Of a stretch of DNA of 64,000 nucleotides, positions 43,183 through 51,460 are shown in pieces (position 1 is the stretch's first letter; each line of letters begins with the position of its first letter). Source of the DNA: Buttiauxella selenatireducens. GTDB taxonomy: Bacteria > Pseudomonadota > Gammaproteobacteria > Enterobacterales > Enterobacteriaceae. A program made the translations under genes and the position numbers. The stretch spans positions 1,116,001 to 1,180,000 of the forward strand of contig NZ_CP133838.1 of NCBI RefSeq assembly GCF_031432975.1. The letters run 5' to 3'. The notes under the pieces were generated by a model. That model did no database searches and was not told the DNA's origin. It was given only the letters and a program-made list of their open reading frames with translations.

Positions 43183-43369
43183 CAATCTGCTTGCAGCTCG
43201 CGCACAACTGACAACCGGGAATCGTTTTCCGGCGAGCCTCCGGGATTTCCTCTTCACATTCCATGCAGTGCAATGCTGAGACTGCGTTTCGGTTAATACG
43301 TATAAGGCTCAATGCTGCGTTGCGTTGCAATTCTTCCAGGTCGCTGGCGTTATCAATGATGTCGCTCAT
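43145..43369 (-). CDS. TraR/DksA-type zinc-finger protein
   Basis: A 74-residue protein with a C4 finger (CMEC...CQLC..C, residues about 35-58) and the IPEARRK linker typical of TraR/DksA proteins, which bind the RNA polymerase secondary channel. Short phage forms mimic DksA with ppGpp. The ATG overlaps the stop of the upstream gene. Confidence 0.85.
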   Translation of the reverse strand: MSDIIDNASDLEELQRNAALSLIRINRNAVSALHCMECEEEIPEARRKTIPGCQLCASCKQIDELRNKSGSRRS

Positions 43370-43587
43370 TCCTTCTCCTTAAATACCTTGTTTACAACAC
43401 CGATATGCCACTTGAAGAGAGTTCTGCTGATACCCATGGGTTCGAGCTTTCTGTGATGATCCGTAATCACATCACGGATAATATCGAGCCTGTTTTCTTG
43501 AGCTTTTTTCAGTGCATCCTTCAATGCCCGGGCGCAAATTTTCGTCTGTGATCTGACGGCGTTTAATTGCTCCGGGGTTAGCTTCAT
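43366..43587 (-). CDS. Hypothetical prophage protein, 73 residues
   Basis: A Lys/Arg-rich soluble protein (MKLTPEQLNAVRSQTK...NKVFKEKE) with predicted helices. Not recognised. Linked by ATGA overlaps both to the methylase gene before it and to the TraR-like gene after it, so it is surely expressed with them. Confidence 0.8.
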   Translation of the reverse strand: MKLTPEQLNAVRSQTKICARALKDALKKAQENRLDIIRDVITDHHRKLEPMGISRTLFKWHIGVVNKVFKEKE

Positions 43588-44774
43588 GCAGCTATTTCCC
43601 GTTGCTCTCTGTATTCCGCCAGCTTCGCCCTGAGATGTCTGATGTTGTTCCAGTGCTCACGATCAATAGAATTCATGGCATCCAGAAAACTAGTCATTGT
43701 CATCCCATAATCTTCAATGGCTTCTTCGGCTACACGCTCCAGGCGTTCCACGATATCTGGAGGAGCAATTCCACCTTCGAAAGGTTGCTGAATAAGCCAT
43801 TGAGAGACTCCCTTGCTAACTAAGTTGTCACGGATAATCTTTTTGGCGCGGGCAATAACGTCAATTGGCACTGCGACCGTATCCGGTGCTTCGACAGAAT
43901 CAGCCGCCCACACATGGGCGTATTTCGATTCATTGAATGTGTACGCGGCCTTGTCTCCGAACGCCGCCCGAATGCATCCCCAGACCTCAATACCACTTTT
44001 AGCGAGAATGTCGTGCTGGGCCAGTGGAAGCTCAGGCTCTACCGCAGGTGTTTTCTGGCTTGGCTTGATAGCATCAGGCTGTTTCATCTGCGGCAACAAC
44101 CGCTCTGCCTCTTTGCGGATCTGTGCCAGAAATGCATCACCATGCGCTTCAAGTTCATTTCGGTTGATGTAGCTCATCGCTGGGCCGCGCCAGTTCTTAT
44201 CGAAAACAGCAACTGCACCTGCGAAAAACGCGCCCGTTGGGACTTGTTTTTCATTAGCTGGAACAAACCAGGCTGGTAAATCAAAACCAATGCGGCCACG
44301 AATGAAAGCCACATGATCGGCATCGTCAGGCCACCATAATTCGCTGGTTGCCGCTTTAATCAGAAAGACATACCGACCACCTTTTTCACGCATCTCGCTG
44401 ACATGTTTCATGATGTACGGCATGCCCGTAACATACTGATCGCCATGTTTTGCGGGACGGCTGTACGGCGGATTAGCAAATGCCGCGCCATTCAGTTCGG
44501 CAAGTCGAGCTGACCAGTCCTGAGTTAAAGCATTGTCTTCGGCGGTATAAAACGCAGCGCACTTTGAGTTATGGCCATCGCTAAACAGGTCCAGAACAAG
44601 TGGGCCAAACATCGCATTAATGCCCCAAAAGATGTTGTCTGGCGTACACCACTGATCGCCAACTTCTTTCAGTACATGCTCCGGCTGGCTGCGCAGCTCT
44701 TTCAGTGCCTGGCAATATGGGCTTGCGATAAGCAAAGGCTCGTTTAATGCTTCTTCAACTGCTTGCTCACTCAT
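43584..44774 (-). CDS. Phage DNA N-6-adenine methyltransferase (Dam type) with C-terminal extension
   Basis: A 396-residue protein. The first 210 residues are the phage Dam-type family: QWCTPDNIFWGINAMFG, FSDGHNSKC and the catalytic FANPPYS (NPPYS at 101-105). Residues 250-396 are an extension with AFGDKAAYTFNESKYAHVWA and two helical segments, function unknown. It may protect phage DNA from host restriction or alter packaging. First gene of the tightly overlapped leftward early cluster ending in xis. Confidence 0.88.
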   Translation of the reverse strand: MSEQAVEEALNEPLLIASPYCQALKELRSQPEHVLKEVGDQWCTPDNIFWGINAMFGPLVLDLFSDGHNSKCAAFYTAEDNALTQDWSARLAELNGAAFANPPYSRPAKHGDQYVTGMPYIMKHVSEMREKGGRYVFLIKAATSELWWPDDADHVAFIRGRIGFDLPAWFVPANEKQVPTGAFFAGAVAVFDKNWRGPAMSYINRNELEAHGDAFLAQIRKEAERLLPQMKQPDAIKPSQKTPAVEPELPLAQHDILAKSGIEVWGCIRAAFGDKAAYTFNESKYAHVWAADSVEAPDTVAVPIDVIARAKKIIRDNLVSKGVSQWLIQQPFEGGIAPPDIVERLERVAEEAIEDYGMTMTSFLDAMNSIDREHWNNIRHLRAKLAEYREQREIAA

Positions 44775-44880
44775 TGTCCTTATTCCCTTTCTTCATCAGC
44801 TTTTCGGCCTCGTGGCCACTTTTAAATTTGTTGCTGGTGGTTGTTAGCCGCGCCCGTACACCGGGTTATTGCCAGCTTCA

Positions 44881-45093
44881 TCAATGAATTAACGGATCAC
44901 CGTGTCCATCTAACAAAACCTCAAGCACACAATCATTGATGCGAAGAACTTCTAGATCGGTGTGCAAGTAAACCCACTGGCGTTCGTTGATAACAGCTGA
45001 TACGCGGTAGGTGCGACCTTCATGTAACGCCATCATTCCCGGCGCCACACACTGACGAATCATCGGCATGGTGCCGTAGTGTTGGTGAACCAT
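44881..45093 (-). CDS. Hypothetical prophage early protein, 70 residues
   Basis: MVHQHYGTMPMIRQCVAPG...; a small probably beta-rich protein (GMMALHEGRTYRVSAVINERQWVYLH). Not recognised beyond being phage-like. First gene after the leftward operators, so an early gene under repressor control. The stretch between it and the methylase (44775-44880) has no complete ORF with a start. Confidence 0.65.
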   Translation of the reverse strand: MVHQHYGTMPMIRQCVAPGMMALHEGRTYRVSAVINERQWVYLHTDLEVLRINDCVLEVLLDGHGDPLIH

Positions 45094-45179
45094 ATAAATC
45101 CCCTTTACCGTCTTCCCGGCTGCCAGAACAAATCTTTAACCTGACAACGCTGCGCTTGTTGTCGATGGCTTGAAGATAC

Positions 45180-45223
45180 AACCAAAGGTTCGATGTGTAA
45201 AATGAAAGTGGAACTAATAGTTC
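45180..45223. promoter_or_regulatory. Leftward operator pair (OL-like)
   Basis: AACCAAAGGTT (45180-45190) and GAACTAATAGTTC (45211-45223) fit the palindrome AACYAWWRGTT also found in front of the repressor gene. The site precedes the leftward early genes, corresponding to OL of lambda. Confidence 0.75.
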
Positions 45224-45235
45224 TATTTAAGGGTG

Positions 45236-45260
45236 AAAAAAAAGACACCGATACGGTGCC
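45236..45260 (-). terminator. Terminator of the repressor gene
   Basis: On the minus strand GGCACCG / CGGTGTC with a TAT loop followed by eight T, 27 bases beyond the repressor stop. Confidence 0.88.
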
Positions 45261-45286
45261 TTGTTATGGAGAGGGTTTGAAAGGGT

Positions 45287-45700
45287 CTATTTCTTCAAAT
45301 CGTGAATGATGTCGTATACATCGTTTTTAAGAAGATCCATCTCTCTAACCACGCCTCTGGTGTGAATAATCAGTCGTAACTTCTCAGCATCCGGCAACTG
45401 GTTGAAAAGGGAAAGTAAGGTTTCTTCTCTCTCATCAAGCACGCGCGGTAATGCTGGCAGCTCTTCGCCGTTCTCGCTTTCCTCTCCCTGTTCCATGAAA
45501 AACCAATATTCAGGTCTGCCGGTTACAGCAGCCAGCCTTTTGAGGCGCTCGCCGCTCGCAGCTGATGCGCCATTGGCCCACTTTCTCACGGATGTGTGGG
45601 AAAGCATAACGCGCCGCGCGAGGTCCGCCATGCTCCAGCCGTTTTCCTCCATCACTTGATGGATTCTTTTAGCAAATACAGGGTGAGGAATTTTATTCAT
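45287..45700 (-). CDS. Prophage repressor, short HTH form
   Basis: A 137-residue protein with an N-terminal helix-turn-helix of the Cro/CI type (about residues 10-65: MEENGWSMADLARRVMLSHTSVRKWANG). The C-terminus is an acidic then helical dimerisation-like segment. No LexA/CI S24 autoproteolysis domain (no Ser-Lys dyad, no Ala-Gly cleavage site), so RecA-driven self-cleavage is unlikely. Salmonella Gifsy repressors are also short and are inactivated by LexA-controlled antirepressors, which suggests the same strategy here. Divergent from the YdaS-like gene. Confidence 0.85.
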   Translation of the reverse strand: MNKIPHPVFAKRIHQVMEENGWSMADLARRVMLSHTSVRKWANGASAASGERLKRLAAVTGRPEYWFFMEQGEESENGEELPALPRVLDEREETLLSLFNQLPDAEKLRLIIHTRGVVREMDLLKNDVYDIIHDLKK

Positions 45701-45713
45701 ATTTTCATTTTAC

Positions 45714-45773
45714 AACCAATGGTTTGATAGTTCATTAGAACTATTGGTTTGATTTTTGTTGGAACCAAAAGTT
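45714..45773. promoter_or_regulatory. Rightward operator triplet (OR-like)
   Basis: AACCAATGGTT (45714-45724), AACTATTGGTT (45739-45749) and AACCAAAAGTT (45763-45773). The centres are 25 and 24 bases apart. They fill the region between the divergent repressor and YdaS-like genes, as OR1-OR3 do in lambda. Confidence 0.8.
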
Positions 45774-45820
45774 TTAAGTGCTATTCTCCGATCACCTTAA
45801 GCAAACAGCTAGGACAGCAA

Positions 45821-46042
45821 ATGGATAACCAAATTAAACAAAAAATCAGCAGCTACATGTCTCAGGTAGGTATTGGCGAGTGCTTCGGCATCTCATCTCA
45901 GGCCGTTGGCAAATGGCTGCGTAAGGGGAAGGTCCCGCACGGTCGAATTTTGCCGTTGTGTCGAATCCTTAACTGGAAAGTTACCCCTCATGAGATCGAC
46001 CCCAACGCCTACCCAAACCCTACAGATGGTTTACCAAAGTAG
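45821..46042 (+). CDS. Cro/YdaS-like early regulator
   Basis: A 73-residue HTH protein (VGIGECFGISSQAVGKWLRKGKVPHGRILPLCRIL). Start at MDNQIKQK, with AGGACAG ribosome site; the frame is open to 45749 but that lies in the operators. It takes the Cro place, opposite the repressor. The GISSQAVGKWLRKG helix resembles YdaS of Rac-type prophages. Confidence 0.82.
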   Translation: MDNQIKQKISSYMSQVGIGECFGISSQAVGKWLRKGKVPHGRILPLCRILNWKVTPHEIDPNAYPNPTDGLPK

Positions 46043-46053
46043 GAGCCATAACC

Positions 46054-46593
46054 ATGCAAACCATCGCTTTTCAGAATGATAGCTCACACACAGCGGAGCG
46101 GTTGATATATCGAAATCAACCAAAAGCAAATGCCAGTCATGAAGAAATTAGCGTAGCAGTACGTTCCTGGGCAGCTGACGCAGGTCAGCTGGTGGTAGCA
46201 ATCGAAATACAGCTCGAGTACGAAGCGCTTGGGCTAACAGGTCTGGATATCGCAGACGAACCTGAAGTGTGGAAAGTGAAGCTTTTCCGCTGGCTGGATA
46301 ACAAACGTGGATCTGCTGGATATCAGCAAAACATCGAGTTACTGGCTCCGGCCATCCTCGGTGCTCTACCGCTTGAGTATCGGGGAAAGTTGAAGCCACA
46401 AGACAACATCATGACGCGTTTGGCAGCACTGGAAAAAGAAGTGAGTGAGGCAAAACAGGTTGTCATGTTGGGAGCGCCGAAGCATCAAAAGCTGAAAGAG
46501 CTGAGCGAAGGTATTGTGGAAATGTTTCGAATAGACCCCGATTTAACAGGTCCACTGATGGCAATGGTCACAACCATGTTGGGGATGGTTTGA
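46054..46593 (+). CDS. YdaT-like (CII-position) regulator
   Basis: A 179-residue protein. The central segment, with W...L..KRGSAGYQQNIELLAPAILGALPLEYRGKL, resembles the YdaT family, which was shown in an E. coli O157 prophage to act in the place of lambda CII. The C-terminus is helical and may form an oligomerisation domain. It follows the YdaS-like gene by 11 bases. YdaT overexpression is toxic in E. coli, hence its older description as a toxin. Confidence 0.68.
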   Translation: MQTIAFQNDSSHTAERLIYRNQPKANASHEEISVAVRSWAADAGQLVVAIEIQLEYEALGLTGLDIADEPEVWKVKLFRWLDNKRGSAGYQQNIELLAPAILGALPLEYRGKLKPQDNIMTRLAALEKEVSEAKQVVMLGAPKHQKLKELSEGIVEMFRIDPDLTGPLMAMVTTMLGMV

Positions 46594-46594
46594 G

Positions 46595-46828
46595 ATGAAC
46601 GATATCAAAAAGGCGAAAGCCGCGGTGCGCGAACACCAACGGCTCTCAGGTGCACATACGGAAGTAAATGCAGGAGGAATAATGGCAAATAAACCGCGCT
46701 ATTACCAGATCGCTGTACATAAAAACAATACTCGTGACCGCCTGGCACGTTCGATTAATCCGACAGTGGCCGAGAAGATGCGCGCCATCCTGGAAGAACT
46801 GAAACGCAAGGGGGAAGGTCGTGAGTAA
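46595..46828 (+). CDS. Hypothetical prophage protein before the replication genes
   Basis: 77 residues from the ATG directly after the previous stop, or 48 residues from the ATG at 46682, which has a perfect AGGAGG ribosome site at 46672-46677. The latter may be the main start. The shared C-terminus (PTVAEKMRAILEELKRKGEGRE) is a basic helix. It overlaps the next gene by 8 bases. Not recognised. Confidence 0.7.
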   Translation: MNDIKKAKAAVREHQRLSGAHTEVNAGGIMANKPRYYQIAVHKNNTRDRLARSINPTVAEKMRAILEELKRKGEGRE

Positions 46829-47723
46829 TGTCCTTCGTTTATCCGATTTTAGAGGGGCTGCGCAGCCCATGGAGATGCCACAACCAACAGGTCAGGGGTT
46901 GGTATTCCTGCACCGTAAAATTCAGAGTCTACCGTTTTATAAAACCGATAGTGAGGCTGTGCATCTGTGGGTTCATATCATCATGAAAGTGAACTCTGCA
47001 CCGGGCATGGTTGCCACTGAATTTGGAGATCATCCCGTTGGTCGTGGGCAGGCAATAACAGGTCGTCATACGCTTGCTAAAGAGACTGGCATCACTCCGG
47101 ACAGAGTCAAATACCTGCTCAATAAATTCACCAAAATGGGCATGATCACCACGCTGGCAAATAAGAAATTCACGCTCCTGACTGTCACGAAATATGACGA
47201 TTATCAGCAGTTTTTTGTGCCATCAGAGTGCCAACAGAATGCCAACGCAAACCCAGATAGGGCGCAGCCTGTAGCCGAGGTTGTGCCAACAGAGTGCCAA
47301 CAAAGTGCCACAAACAATATAAATACTAATAACTTAATACCTGACGGTATTAAGTGTGCAACTGGCGACAAAAAACCGTCTGTCCAGAAGCATAAGTTTT
47401 CCTGCGAAGAAGTCTGGCAATGCCTGAAAGACGAACTGCCAGAAGCTCGTGGCTGGAGAGCCATGAGTGACAAACGTCGCAATCTGATCCGCAAGTTCTG
47501 GCTCGAAGCTAACAGAATCGCTCGTCAGCTCGATGACGGGCAGCCGCTGACCATTCAGGGGTTTCGCGAGTATCTCCAGTACATCAGCCGTAGCTGTCGC
47601 TGGATGTTGGAAGACCGTCCGGACAATCGCACTGGCAGAACCTGGCGGCGCATGAAGTTCGACAGCTTCCTGTCTGCCACGCTGTATCTCGAAGTGCGCG
47701 AGGGGGATCGTGATGACAATTGA
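46821..47723 (+). CDS. Phage replication initiator (O-like)
   Basis: A 300-residue protein. Residues 20-130 hold a winged-helix initiator domain (FLHRKIQSLPFYKTDSEAVHLWVHIIMKVN...LAKETGITPDRVKYLLNKFTKMG). A polar linker (about 130-185, Gln/Asn/Thr-rich) is encoded by the iteron array. The C-terminal helical domain (190-300) probably contacts the helicase. Gene order with the DnaB-type helicase next mirrors lambda O-P or P22 18-12. Confidence 0.85.
   Translation: MSNVLRLSDFRGAAQPMEMPQPTGQGLVFLHRKIQSLPFYKTDSEAVHLWVHIIMKVNSAPGMVATEFGDHPVGRGQAITGRHTLAKETGITPDRVKYLLNKFTKMGMITTLANKKFTLLTVTKYDDYQQFFVPSECQQNANANPDRAQPVAEVVPTECQQSATNNINTNNLIPDGIKCATGDKKPSVQKHKFSCEEVWQCLKDELPEARGWRAMSDKRRNLIRKFWLEANRIARQLDDGQPLTIQGFREYLQYISRSCRWMLEDRPDNRTGRTWRRMKFDSFLSATLYLEVREGDRDDN
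47218..47354 (+). other. Putative prophage replication origin (iterons, A/T stretch, hairpin)
   Basis: Two sets of three tandem 11-bp repeats, TGCCAACAGAG-like, begin at 47218, 47229, 47240 and at 47284, 47295, 47306. An A/T-rich stretch (47313-47340) and a palindrome CTTAATAC / GTATTAAG (47333-47354) follow. All lie inside the initiator gene, as in lambda O. Confidence 0.75.
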
Positions 47724-49137
47724 TCTGAATCTTGCCCCGCAGAATCTTGAGGCTGAACAGAGTGTCCTGGGTGGGCTGATGCTGGATAACGGCAGCGAGC
47801 GCAGCATGAAAGCAATGGCAATGCTCAAGCCTGATTCGTTCTCCCGGCGTGCTCACCAGCTGATTTTTGCTGAAATGCGCCAACTAATCTCCGAACAAAA
47901 ACCGATTGATCTAATCACGCTGGTTGAATCTCTTGAAGCTAAATCCCTTGCTGAAATTGTGGGTGGGTTTGCTTACTTGGCTGAGCTCTCAAAGAACACA
48001 CCCAGTTCAGCCAATATCGTGCACTACGCCATCGTAGTTCGTGAGAAGGCCATGGAGCGTTACGGCATTGGCAAGCTGACTGATGCTATTGAGTTGCTTC
48101 ATTCCCGTAACGGCATGACAACGGCCCAGAAATTTGACGCTATCCAGATGCTGGTTACCGATGTTGCCGATCATGCCAAAACAGGGAGCCGTCGTGGTCT
48201 GCGCCCATTACTGGAAGTGACCGATAGCTGGTCCAATGAACTTGAGCTGCGAATGAGTGGTGAGAAGGTTCGTGGCCTGACAACCGGTATTGGTTCACTT
48301 GATGATCTGCTTGGGGTGAAACGCCTAGTGCGTGGTTCGCTGATGGTTGTTGGTGCGCGTCCAAAGATGGGTAAAACGACGTTGTATTCAAGTATGGCCA
48401 TCAACTGTGCCACCGTAGAAAACGAGCCTGCGCTGATGTTCAGCCTGGAAATGCCTGACGAACAAATTCTGGAAAAAATCATCGCACAGAAGGCGCGGAT
48501 TAACCCGAATGTGTTCTATCCGGACATGAAAAAATCCGACTTTGGTTATTCAGGGGACTGGCAGGGCGATTTCAACAAGGCCCAGGGTGTCTTAGCTGCT
48601 CTCATCAATACCAACAACCTCTACATCGACGATACGGCCGGACCATCACTTGCTCACATTGTTGCTGAAGCCAGACGCATCAAGCGTCAGCGCGGCAAGG
48701 TTGGCATGGTGCTGGTGGACTACTTGACGCTTATGACCGCTGACAAGGCTGAGCGAAATGACCTGGCTTTTGGCGCTATTACCAAGGGGCTTAAGAACCT
48801 GGCGAAGGAGTTGGATTGTGTCGTTGTTTTGCTGACTCAGTTAAACCGCGATCTGGAAAAGAGAACCAACAAGCGTCCGTTGCCGAGTGACTCTCGTGAT
48901 ACGGGCCAGATTGAGCAGGACTGTGATTACTGGGTTGGTATCTATCGCGAAGGTGCCTACGACGAGCAAGCAAACCAGGCTGATACCGAATTACTGTTGC
49001 GACTTAACCGCCATGGGAATACCGGCGTTGTTTATTGCGAGCAGCGTTACGGGGTTATTTACGACTGTATCCAGGAAGAAGCTGCGATGAAGCGCCAGCA
49101 ACAGGATAGCAAAACACAAAAGCGGGGTGGTTTCTGA
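47713..49137 (+). CDS. Replicative DNA helicase, DnaB family
   Basis: A 474-residue hexameric helicase. The N-terminal DnaB domain (AEQSVLGGLMLDNGS, about 15-105) is followed by a RecA-like motor: Walker A GARPKMGKTT (about 214-223), Walker B MVLVDYLTLM, and LLTQLNRDLEKRTNKRPLPSDSRDTGQIEQDCD. It supplies its own helicase rather than recruiting host DnaB through a P-type loader. ATG at 47713 (GTG at 47710 also possible) overlaps the initiator gene. Confidence 0.94.
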   Translation: MTIDLNLAPQNLEAEQSVLGGLMLDNGSERSMKAMAMLKPDSFSRRAHQLIFAEMRQLISEQKPIDLITLVESLEAKSLAEIVGGFAYLAELSKNTPSSANIVHYAIVVREKAMERYGIGKLTDAIELLHSRNGMTTAQKFDAIQMLVTDVADHAKTGSRRGLRPLLEVTDSWSNELELRMSGEKVRGLTTGIGSLDDLLGVKRLVRGSLMVVGARPKMGKTTLYSSMAINCATVENEPALMFSLEMPDEQILEKIIAQKARINPNVFYPDMKKSDFGYSGDWQGDFNKAQGVLAALINTNNLYIDDTAGPSLAHIVAEARRIKRQRGKVGMVLVDYLTLMTADKAERNDLAFGAITKGLKNLAKELDCVVVLLTQLNRDLEKRTNKRPLPSDSRDTGQIEQDCDYWVGIYREGAYDEQANQADTELLLRLNRHGNTGVVYCEQRYGVIYDCIQEEAAMKRQQQDSKTQKRGGF

Positions 49138-49751
49138 TGAAAACAACAAGTGTAGTGCAGGCGGTTATCAGCTTTCTTTATGACAAAGAGGCCATGCTTC
49201 CTGAGATATCAGCCTTCATGAAAATGAATCCTCGAGAGTGCTCAAACTTACTCGGCACCATGCTGCGCGACGGAACACTGATACGCACTGGAGTCATGCG
49301 CCGTTATGTTTATTCGCTGTCTCCGGATCGGGCGGACCCAATGGCAATTTATCAAGCTCGTCTGAGTATTGTTCGAGAAAAGCTGGCAGTTGTTCTACGT
49401 CTGATGCTCAAAGACATTCGGATCTTGATAAACGAGACAGACTGGGCGGCAAGGGCCTTTCTCGATGAGGCCCTCAAGAATGGCGATATCTACAAGCACA
49501 ACAAGCAAGGGTACTTCCTGAATTTTGCTGATTACGAAAAGTATATTGAGATTTCAAGTGAGAAACGGCTGACAAAGCGCCGTGCGAATTGCGCAGCATA
49601 CCGTGAGATGCAGCGCGCACTCAGAGCTGAAAATCTGGTTAACGGCGCAAAGAGCAAACCAGCTGAAATCAACATCGTTTGCGAAGAATGTCGCCAGAAC
49701 TGGCAGGGCTATCAGGTACACAAAATTTTCGGCAGTGGAGCACGCGCATGA
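49137..49751 (+). CDS. Hypothetical prophage protein with winged-helix-like N-terminus
   Basis: A 204-residue protein. Residues 1-60 look like a winged helix (VVQAVISFLYDKEAMLPEISAFMKMNPRECSNLLGTMLRDGTLIRTG). A long helical middle and a C-terminal CEECRQNW motif follow. Not recognised as a named family. It starts in an ATGA overlap with the helicase and ends in one with the next gene, so it belongs to the replication operon. Confidence 0.75.
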   Translation: MKTTSVVQAVISFLYDKEAMLPEISAFMKMNPRECSNLLGTMLRDGTLIRTGVMRRYVYSLSPDRADPMAIYQARLSIVREKLAVVLRLMLKDIRILINETDWAARAFLDEALKNGDIYKHNKQGYFLNFADYEKYIEISSEKRLTKRRANCAAYREMQRALRAENLVNGAKSKPAEINIVCEECRQNWQGYQVHKIFGSGARA

Positions 49752-50257
49752 ATAACCAGAACAACTCAGAACTGACAGCAGCTGGTCGCCAGTTCCGCGA
49801 CATGATGACCTCAGAAACAGCCATTATTGAAATTGCGAAGATGATTAGCAATCTGGCCGACAAACTGGACATAACGACCTTAGCGCTACGCGAGAAGTGC
49901 AAACAGTATGACGAGTTAAACCAGCAGGTGGTTAACCTTGCGGTCGAGAACTCGACCATCAAAACGATGAATGATTGCCTCTCTGAAGAACTACGCGGTT
50001 ATGAGTCAGATGGCGCTTATGATGGCCCTAATATGCACAAGCTTTGGTATTCACATGCTGACGCGCTACCAGCAACAAGCGTCATGTTGGCAAGCATTCA
50101 GGTAATGGGCGTGGAGAAGATCCTGAGCACTGAGCCTGCAGAACTCTTAGCCAGAATGCCAGCTTACCGCCAGATGACCGTTAGTGAAGATAATGTGCGC
50201 GATGTATTAAACGCTATTCGGATTACGTTAAAGCTGCGCAAAGGAGCTGCTGTATGA
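49748..50257 (+). CDS. Ea22-like prophage protein
   Basis: A 169-residue protein with a heptad-rich segment (LADKLDITTLALREKCKQYDELNQQVVNLAVENSTIKTMN, about 40-80) and a C-terminal globular part, resembling Ea22/ead-type phage accessory proteins. Start at MNNQNNSE by overlap (ATGA) with the previous gene. Function unknown. Confidence 0.68.
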   Translation: MNNQNNSELTAAGRQFRDMMTSETAIIEIAKMISNLADKLDITTLALREKCKQYDELNQQVVNLAVENSTIKTMNDCLSEELRGYESDGAYDGPNMHKLWYSHADALPATSVMLASIQVMGVEKILSTEPAELLARMPAYRQMTVSEDNVRDVLNAIRITLKLRKGAAV

Positions 50258-50970
50258 AAGAGCGTGGAATGATATTCAACGGTGAGATGGTTCGCGCCAT
50301 TCTCGACGGACGGAAGACGCAGACACGGCGGGTTATGAAGGTTCAGCCGAAACAATCAGAAACAAGACCAGGAGATTTTTGGTTTTCATCGAATAAATTA
50401 AAAAGCATGGTGCATGTTTCTGACCTCATACCAGGCAATTCACCTATTACCGATTACCATCTTTTCCTTCAAGAACACTGCTGCCCATTCGGGTCCGTAG
50501 GCGACCGCATCTGGGTTCGTGAAACGTTCCGTGTCATGGGTTGCGCTACTGATGTTGCCCGTCTGATGTACAAGGCAAGTGAGCGCAATAGCTTCACTGA
50601 ATCAACACGCACGGTTCCGGTTGCTACATGCACCAAACAGCCATTACATAAGTGGACGCCATCAATCCACATGCCACGTTGGGCCAGCCGCATTCTGCTG
50701 GAAATTACCGCGGTGCGAGTTGAACGGCTGAATGCCGTTACCGAAGATGATGCCAGGGCAGAAGGTGTCAGCACCGCGATGTGGTTTGCCGGTAAGGGGG
50801 TGCCAGAGGATGAATGGGAAAACCTTGCATATACAGACCAAATAAAGGCATCTCACACGAACAAGTTTGCCACGTTATGGGAGTCCATTTACGGCGAAAA
50901 GAGCTGGCAAGCCAATCCATGGGTATGGGTAATTGAATTTCGTCGAGTGGAGGCTACTGATGAGCAATAA
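50254..50970 (+). CDS. Phage ASCH-like protein
   Basis: A 238-residue protein. The ASCH-type landmarks MVRAILDGRKTQTRRV, VGDRIWVRETF and PSIHMPRWASRILLEITAVRVERL are followed by DDARAEGV and the LWESIYGEKSWQANPWVWVIEF ending, as in many lambdoid prophage proteins. ASCH domains bind RNA or modified nucleosides; here it may protect or read modified nucleic acid. Overlaps neighbours on both sides. Confidence 0.82.
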   Translation: MKERGMIFNGEMVRAILDGRKTQTRRVMKVQPKQSETRPGDFWFSSNKLKSMVHVSDLIPGNSPITDYHLFLQEHCCPFGSVGDRIWVRETFRVMGCATDVARLMYKASERNSFTESTRTVPVATCTKQPLHKWTPSIHMPRWASRILLEITAVRVERLNAVTEDDARAEGVSTAMWFAGKGVPEDEWENLAYTDQIKASHTNKFATLWESIYGEKSWQANPWVWVIEFRRVEATDEQ

Positions 50971-51460
50971 CATCGAAGCGCTGCCTTCAATCCTCGATAT
51001 GTGCTGCGGTTCGCGCATGTTCTGGTTCGATAAGCAGGATGAACGTGCTGTATTTAGTGATATTCGCAGCGAAGAGCACACGCTTTGCGATGACCGCCGC
51101 CTGGTAATCCGACCGGACTTAATTGCCGATTTCCGCGCATTGCCGTTTGCCGACGATTCATTCCCTGTTGTCGTGTTCGATCCGCCACACCTTGAGCGTG
51201 TTGGTGATAACGCTTGGATGGGTAAGAAGTACGGAAAATTGAATAAGGAAACGTGGCGTGATGATTTGCGCGATGGATTCGCAGAGGCGTTCCGGGTGTT
51301 GTGGCCACACGGCGTGCTCATTTTCAAATGGAACGAAACGCAGATACCGACTCGGGAAATTCTGGCGCTAACGGATGAGAAACCGATTATCACGCAGCGC
51401 ACTGGCAAGAACGATAAAACCCATTGGATTCTTTTTGTTAAAGGAAAAGGCAATGACTAA
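50960..51460 (+). CDS. Phage class I SAM-dependent methyltransferase
   Basis: A 166-residue protein with SAM motif ILDMCCGSRMFWFDK (about 11-25) and catalytic-type VVFDPPHLERV (DPPH at 74-77), then EAFRVLWPHGVLIFKWNET. The DPP[YH] motif suggests amino-methylation of DNA or RNA bases; the target is unknown. Start at MSNNIEAL overlaps the ASCH gene. Confidence 0.85.
   Translation: MSNNIEALPSILDMCCGSRMFWFDKQDERAVFSDIRSEEHTLCDDRRLVIRPDLIADFRALPFADDSFPVVVFDPPHLERVGDNAWMGKKYGKLNKETWRDDLRDGFAEAFRVLWPHGVLIFKWNETQIPTREILALTDEKPIITQRTGKNDKTHWILFVKGKGND

Noticed and set aside
44775..44880. Open frame ending KNGKDNE-type residues before the Dam-type methylase
   Set aside because: The frame overlaps the methylase start but has no usable start codon except a very late ATG, so it was not called.
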